Below, piece by piece: positions 5,153 through 8,323 of a stretch of DNA of 8,323 bases (positions are counted from its first letter, which is position 1; every line of letters starts with the position of its first letter). Where the stretch lies: positions 1 to 8,323 of the forward strand of contig JBILGT010000032.1 in assembly GCA_044350895.1 (NCBI GenBank), in the 5' to 3' direction. This DNA comes from OMIS01 sp044350895 (GTDB lineage Bacteria > Patescibacteriota > Microgenomatia > UBA1400 > PJMF01). The notes under the pieces are model-generated. The model was not told where the DNA came from, ran no database searches, and saw nothing but the letters and a program-made list of their open reading frames with translations. Position numbers and translations under genes: made by a program.

Positions 5153-7061
5153 GCATTTCAACAATTGGATTTTCCAAATTTTCTTGAATAACCCGCTGTA
5201 ATCCTCGCGCTCCATACTTCGGATCATAGGCACTTTCCGCCAGTTGCTGAAGAGTTTCTGGTTTCACTTCCAGGGTGATGCCTCGAGCATAGAGCTCGAT
5301 GGCTAACTTTCTGACCTGAAGATCAGCAATGCCCACCAGCGATGGCACATCCAGAGCTTTAAAGACTACAATGTCATCAAACCGATTTATGAACTCAATT
5401 CTGAAGTAGTCCTGCATAATGTCTTTGATTTCTTTTTCTATTTCAGAGTGTTGCTTACCTTCTTCAATCAAATCCAGAATGTCCTCAATACCGGCATTTG
5501 AGGTGGCAATGATCATGGTATTACGAAAATCTACGAGTTTTCCTCGACCATCCGTCAACCGACCATCATCAAGAATTTGCAAGAAAACATCAAAAACTTT
5601 AGGATGAGCTTTCTCAATTTCGTCCAGCAATACGAGTGAGTATGGCTTATTTTTGACTGGATTAGTCAGCTGACCACCTTCTTCATACCCCACATAGCCA
5701 GGTGGAGCTCCAATTAAACGCTGAACTGTATGTGGTTCTGAGTACTCAGACATGTCAATTCTGATCATGTGATCTTCATCACCGAAAATTTCCTGAGCCA
5801 GTACTTTGGCCAGCTCAGTTTTTCCAACTCCTGAAGGTCCGACGAGTAAGAAAGAACCAATTGGTTTGTTTGTTCGATTTAAACCAAGTCGGGAGCGTTG
5901 AATACTGCGAGCAATCTTTTTTACTGCATGGTCTTGGCCTTTTACTCGCTGCTGGATCCGCTCATCAAGACCTGATAAGTCTTTTTTGTCAAAGTCAGTC
6001 AGAGAAGCGATGGGAATATTCGCCTTCTGTGATACGACCACCCGTACCATTTCTGACGTAACTTCTGTTTCATTTTGTGATCGAGCAAACTGGGCAGTCT
6101 CTTCCATCAGACTAATACCCTTTGCTGGGAAAGACAGCTCGCTGATATGTTGCTTTGTAAGTTTAATGATTTCTTCTAAAGTAGGAGCTAAGTACTGAAC
6201 GTGATTTTGATTGGTAATACGTTCTTGATGGACAGATAAAATTGCCCGTAACTCGTCCGGATTGGGTTCACTTAAAATTGATACATCAAACTTGGAGATG
6301 ATGCCAGACTGTTCGGCGGCAAACTTACGATAAGAAGTTTCACTAGAAGTGGCAATTACTTGAGCTTTATCAATCAGAAAATTAATTTGCGCAGTAGAAA
6401 ATGAGAAGATTTCATCAAGTAAGAAGAGGTTTTTTTTATCAGACGAAGATAAAATATTGAGTACCTGATCTTCTAGGGTATCCGAACCAGGAAAAAGCTG
6501 GAAAGTGTCTTTATTCTCAGCCATTCGCATGACAGTTTTAGCCAGTGCTGTTTTGCCAACTCCAGCGGGACCGATAATTAAGGCATTATTTCTTTCAGTT
6601 AAGTTGAGAACCCTCAACACATTTTCTATTTCTTTGGTGCGACCGATAAACTCTACGTCACTGGTAAAATCATGTAATTTATGAAGGTTTTTTCGCAGTA
6701 GTTCTTTAAGAACTTGCGAGTAAGTGAAGTCCTTCTTTTCTTGTTCCAAGACTTTCAGCGACGCTAGAAATACGACGTGTTCGTCATTATCTGGGCAAGA
6801 CAGTACTTTGCGTTGGATAGCACACTGATGGAGAAAGTTATTGCCAAAATCTGTGGTGGCTGATCCAAAGCTAAATCGAGGTTTGCTAGGACTTGGTTCA
6901 TTCTGAATTGCTACTAATTTCTCAGCCACTGAACTGGTCGAGAATAATGACAGAAGTGAAGGGCTATCCTCGAGCACCTTCAACGCCAAACTTGCTGCAA
7001 ATTGAGATTGAGTCTGATTTTGCTCCTGTGCCTGGGTAGTTATGTGGTGGTGGTAATCCAT
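5109..7061 (-). CDS. Clp/Hsp100 AAA+ unfoldase with degenerate first ATPase module
   Basis: This is a 650-aa two-module ATPase of the ClpA/B/C type, which threads proteins through a hexameric pore. Residues 1-135 are a poorly conserved N-region. Module 1 has Walker A GPAGVGKT (164-171) and Walker B NLFLLDE (211-217). Module 2 is canonical: Walker A GPSGVGKT (408-415), pore loop GYVGYEEGG (455-463), Walker B LVLLDE (476-481), sensor-1 Asn522, arginine finger Arg560 in FINR, and sensor-2 GARG (617-620). Module 1 lacks the usual pore-loop sequence, its Walker A Lys to Walker B Glu distance is 47 residues against 67 in module 2, and the usual arginine pair (ERRF-like) reads ISKF (255-258). There is no ClpB-type coiled-coil middle domain. 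I see no Gly-Phe ClpP-docking tripeptide between sensor 1 and FINR. It therefore resembles neither standard ClpB nor ClpC. Its promoter carries the second copy of the Fur-family operator. Confidence 0.92.
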   Translation of the reverse strand: MDYHHHITTQAQEQNQTQSQFAASLALKVLEDSPSLLSLFSTSSVAEKLVAIQNEPSPSKPRFSFGSATTDFGNNFLHQCAIQRKVLSCPDNDEHVVFLASLKVLEQEKKDFTYSQVLKELLRKNLHKLHDFTSDVEFIGRTKEIENVLRVLNLTERNNALIIGPAGVGKTALAKTVMRMAENKDTFQLFPGSDTLEDQVLNILSSSDKKNLFLLDEIFSFSTAQINFLIDKAQVIATSSETSYRKFAAEQSGIISKFDVSILSEPNPDELRAILSVHQERITNQNHVQYLAPTLEEIIKLTKQHISELSFPAKGISLMEETAQFARSQNETEVTSEMVRVVVSQKANIPIASLTDFDKKDLSGLDERIQQRVKGQDHAVKKIARSIQRSRLGLNRTNKPIGSFLLVGPSGVGKTELAKVLAQEIFGDEDHMIRIDMSEYSEPHTVQRLIGAPPGYVGYEEGGQLTNPVKNKPYSLVLLDEIEKAHPKVFDVFLQILDDGRLTDGRGKLVDFRNTMIIATSNAGIEDILDLIEEGKQHSEIEKEIKDIMQDYFRIEFINRFDDIVVFKALDVPSLVGIADLQVRKLAIELYARGITLEVKPETLQQLAESAYDPKYGARGLQRVIQENLENPIVEMLMQDQVKPGERIVY

Positions 7062-7075
7062 AGTCTGAAACCACT

Positions 7076-7104
7076 ATTATATGCAAGTTAGTTGCATTTA
7101 GCAA
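7076..7104 (-). promoter_or_regulatory. Promoter of the clp gene, occupied by the operator
   Basis: On the minus strand TTGCTA (7104-7099) and a consensus TATAAT (7081-7076) are spaced by 17 bp. The palindrome fills the spacer and touches the -10. The predicted start is near 7069, leaving a leader of only about 8 nt before the ATG at 7061 and no room for a normal Shine-Dalgarno site. Confidence 0.65.
7081..7100. promoter_or_regulatory. Palindromic operator upstream of clp (site 2)
   Basis: The 20 bases are identical to 1452-1471: perfect 6-bp arms ATGCAA and TTGCAT around GTTAG. Outside the core the symmetry is imperfect here (7080/7098 mismatched, then two matched pairs), unlike the 11-bp arms of site 1, so site 2 may be bound less tightly. 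An exact 20-base repeat including the spacer, sitting in another promoter about 5.6 kb away, is strong evidence of co-regulation. Confidence 0.8.
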
Positions 7105-7140
7105 TATGAAGACAATGCTGTACCAGAGCTAGTATAGGAC

Positions 7141-7464
7141 TTAGCGGAAGAGAATGAAGTTTTGAAGCAACGTTGCTATCAGGAGGAATGACAGTAGTGC
7201 AACTGTGACTTGAGTAATGGGTACAAGTCGTAGATATACCTCATCTTCGGGAACGAGCAGTAGCTGAATTAGTCTTGCTAAATTTTGGAAAAGCATAAAA
7301 ACAGTGATTCCCACAAAGATTCCAAAAGCAATAATAAAGGCCTGCTTACCAGAAACAGTTCTAACTGTCATTAGTTGTCGCGCAAATTCAAGTAACCTGA
7401 GAAAGATGAATATATGGAGGCCACCAAGGCTAACAAAATAAATATCTTTAGACTTAATACTCAT
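7141..7464 (-). CDS. Small membrane protein with about three transmembrane helices
   Basis: This 107-aa hydrophobic protein matches no family I recognise. Probable helices lie at about 8-24 (IYFVSLGGLHIFIFLRL), 41-59 (AFIIAFGIFVGITVFMLF) and 85-105 (VTVALLSFLLIATLLQNFILF). Between the last two, around 71-80, is a short charged segment containing PEDEVYLR. GAGG 8 nt before the ATG at 7464 is a good Shine-Dalgarno site, and the start overlaps the stop of the 51-aa upstream gene as ATGA, so translation is coupled. It appears to be last in its cluster; an intergenic region of 79 bp with the clp promoter follows, and I see no clear terminator. Co-expression with two other membrane-associated proteins suggests a small envelope complex, of unknown job. 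Confidence 0.75.
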   Translation of the reverse strand: MSIKSKDIYFVSLGGLHIFIFLRLLEFARQLMTVRTVSGKQAFIIAFGIFVGITVFMLFQNLARLIQLLLVPEDEVYLRLVPITQVTVALLSFLLIATLLQNFILFR

Positions 7465-7616
7465 TTTTTAATCCTCGTTTTTAACCAAACTAAGATACTA
7501 CCTGCACTAGCTCCAGAAGAAATTAAGATCATTTGAATGAATTGATGAACATTGGCGCTACACAATCCGCTGGCGGCACACACGGGGATATTGGCGATAT
7601 TACAACCTGCACACAT
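7461..7616 (-). CDS. 51-aa Cys-containing membrane peptide
   Basis: This short gene encodes MCAGCNIANIPVCAASGLCS followed by a segment around 25-45 (FIQMILISSGASAGSILVWL) that can form one membrane helix, and a basic tail KTRIKK. Four cysteines (2, 5, 13, 19) sit in the first 19 residues. The basic C-terminal end suggests, by the positive-inside rule, that the Cys-rich end faces outward. The TGA stop overlaps the ATG of the 107-aa gene as ATGA, and the start lies 7 nt after the 185-aa gene; both spacings are typical of genuine operon genes. GAGG lies 12 nt before the ATG, and a TATAAT 6 nt before it could also give a leaderless transcript. Family and function are unknown; the cysteines could bind metal or form disulfides. 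Confidence 0.6.
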   Translation of the reverse strand: MCAGCNIANIPVCAASGLCSANVHQFIQMILISSGASAGSILVWLKTRIKK

Positions 7617-7623
7617 ATAATAA

Positions 7624-8181
7624 TTATACCTCTTTAACGGTTCGGATAAAGTCCCACACGGGGAGCTTAATTACAACTACTTGGGTAGTGGTACCTCTAC
7701 GAGTTCCTCTACCCATCGCTCCTTCAATGGAGTTAACTGTGAATGGCTTACTTGGAAAACTATCTTCTAGCTCAAGTGAGTATTCATATGGTCTATCAGT
7801 CAGTTGTATTGAAATTTCAAATTGTGCTGGTCCATGCTCTCCAATTATTTTTTTTGGGCTAAGAGCTACAAACTCAACAGTACGTGAATCAATTTCACCA
7901 AATTCACGTAGGTACCAATTTCCTGGCGGGTTAAATTGATAATCCTGATTGCTAGTATAGATTTCTAAGGAATTATTATTATAAATTAATTGATCTTCAG
8001 TTTTAGTAGTGTTAAAAGAATCCTGAGTGCTCACTGTTTCTGAACTTGCTTGGCTCGTTTGATCTAAACCAGTCTCATCTAATTTGGTTTGAGCATTTAT
8101 AAATAACCTAATCAAAACAAGTAATGCTAATAACCCGAGAACTAGCAGGGGTAGAAAGAGGTGCGATTTATTTTTTTTCAT
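7624..8181 (-). CDS. Membrane-anchored extracytoplasmic protein of unknown function
   Basis: This 185-aa protein starts MKKNKSHLF and has one strong hydrophobic helix at about 7-29, a signal anchor with no lipobox Cys or obvious cleavage site. A Ser/Thr/Gln-rich linker follows (about 31-65), then a folded outer domain of about 110 residues with aromatic beta-strand patterns, including YQFNPPGNWYLREF near 81-94 and FEISIQLTDRPYEYSLELED at 121-140. A domain opening with an F-x-PP-x-W pattern recalls the small surface domains common in Patescibacteria; that likeness is an impression. I chose the ATG at 8181 because it begins directly at the basic residues before the membrane helix and lies 7 nt after an extended -10. 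The frame stays open to 8316, but that stretch crosses the promoter and the opposite gene. It is first of three in a membrane-protein cluster. Confidence 0.78.
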   Translation of the reverse strand: MKKNKSHLFLPLLVLGLLALLVLIRLFINAQTKLDETGLDQTSQASSETVSTQDSFNTTKTEDQLIYNNNSLEIYTSNQDYQFNPPGNWYLREFGEIDSRTVEFVALSPKKIIGEHGPAQFEISIQLTDRPYEYSLELEDSFPSKPFTVNSIEGAMGRGTRRGTTTQVVVIKLPVWDFIRTVKEV

Positions 8182-8188
8182 TACTATT

Positions 8189-8197
8189 ACTATACCA
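8189..8197 (-). promoter_or_regulatory. Extended -10 promoter of the 185-aa gene
   Basis: TGGTATAGT on the minus strand is an extended -10, ending 7 nt before the ATG at 8181. No good -35 is present at 17 bp, as is common for extended -10 promoters. As with the Fur-family gene, the start of transcription would fall at the start codon. Confidence 0.5.
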
Positions 8198-8240
8198 GAA
8201 TAAATTTTACGCTTCGTAAGTTCTAAAACGAATCGCAACC

Positions 8241-8260
8241 CCCTCCAGTAAAATGGAGGG
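8241..8260. repeat. Perfect short inverted repeat before the transposase-like gene
   Basis: The 7-bp arms CCCTCCA (8241-8247) and TGGAGGG (8254-8260) flank a 6-nt loop. It lies just upstream of the plus-strand ATG at 8263, and the right arm contains GGAGG that could serve as its Shine-Dalgarno site, so the hairpin could mask translation. Neither side has a T-run, so it is not a standard terminator. Confidence 0.5.
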
Positions 8261-8262
8261 AT

Positions 8263-8323
8263 ATGCACCACATCAAGATAACCGCTGAGGAACGTGACAG
8301 AATCGCTTGTTGGCACGCCGCAG
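8263..8323 (+). CDS. Probable IS30-type transposase, N-terminal start only
   Basis: The last 61 bases read MHHIKITAEERDRIACWHAA and run off the window. The pattern of Thr-x-Glu-Glu-Arg then Ile-Ala and a hydrophobic residue matches the opening of the N-terminal helix-turn-helix of IS30-family transposases. GGAGG lies 3 nt before the ATG, within the hairpin. It is divergent from the 185-aa gene. With only 20 residues visible the family call is tentative; another helix-turn-helix protein is possible. No terminal inverted repeat could be confirmed because the far end lies outside the window. Confidence 0.5.
   Translation, partial: MHHIKITAEERDRIACWHAA

Noticed and set aside
5165..5186. Stem-loop TTGGA-TTT-TCCAA followed by a T-rich stretch as plus-strand terminator of the operon
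   Set aside because: The stem is only 5 bp with two G-C pairs and the T-run is interrupted, so it is too weak to call.
5109..7061. Naming the ATPase clpB or clpC
   Set aside because: It lacks the ClpB middle domain and I see no ClpC/ClpA-type ClpP-docking loop; the first module is degenerate, so a specific symbol would mislead.
8182..8316. Start of the membrane-anchored gene at 8316, giving 230 residues
   Set aside because: The extra 45 residues would cross the extended -10 and lie antisense to the transposase-like gene. The ATG at 8181 places basic residues directly before the membrane helix, as expected for a signal anchor.

Overview
This window reads as a bacterial chromosome segment with the standard stop codons: TGA ends several genes, so it is not a stop-reassigned code. 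Several genes have very short or no mRNA leaders, Shine-Dalgarno sites are scarce, and genes are packed with tiny spacings or overlaps. Many small unrecognised membrane proteins are present. Together these suggest a small-genome lineage such as a Candidate Phyla Radiation (Patescibacteria) bacterium; this is inference and nothing here proves the taxon.

Left edge (1-991): the C-terminal half of a large serine recombinase on the minus strand, with no catalytic domain and ending in a rho-independent terminator. It abuts what may be the 3' end of another broken gene on the plus strand. This looks like a scar of mobile-element activity.

Centre (992-7104): the main system. A Fur-family metalloregulator (minus) is divergent from a three-gene plus-strand operon encoding a 77-aa His/Cys-rich protein, a 1022-aa largely low-complexity basic protein and a 102-aa unknown. 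That operon converges on, and overlaps by 44 bp, a minus-strand gene for an unusual double-AAA Clp-type unfoldase. A 20-base sequence centred on a perfect inverted repeat, ATGCAA-N5-TTGCAT, lies between the regulator and the operon and recurs exactly in the clp promoter. At each site it overlaps core promoter elements. The simplest model is one Fur-family repressor controlling itself, the three-gene operon and the unfoldase. The half-site and N5 spacing resemble, from memory, the Streptomyces Nur (nickel) box rather than a classical Fur box. No product in the operon belongs to a family I recognise, so this is the best candidate for an undescribed metal- or stress-responsive module.

Right part (7141-8323): a compact minus-strand cluster of a single-pass membrane protein with an extracytoplasmic domain, a 51-aa Cys-containing membrane peptide, and a 107-aa three-helix membrane protein, the last two coupled by an ATGA overlap. 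At the edge a divergent plus-strand ORF begins that resembles the N-terminus of an IS30-type transposase.
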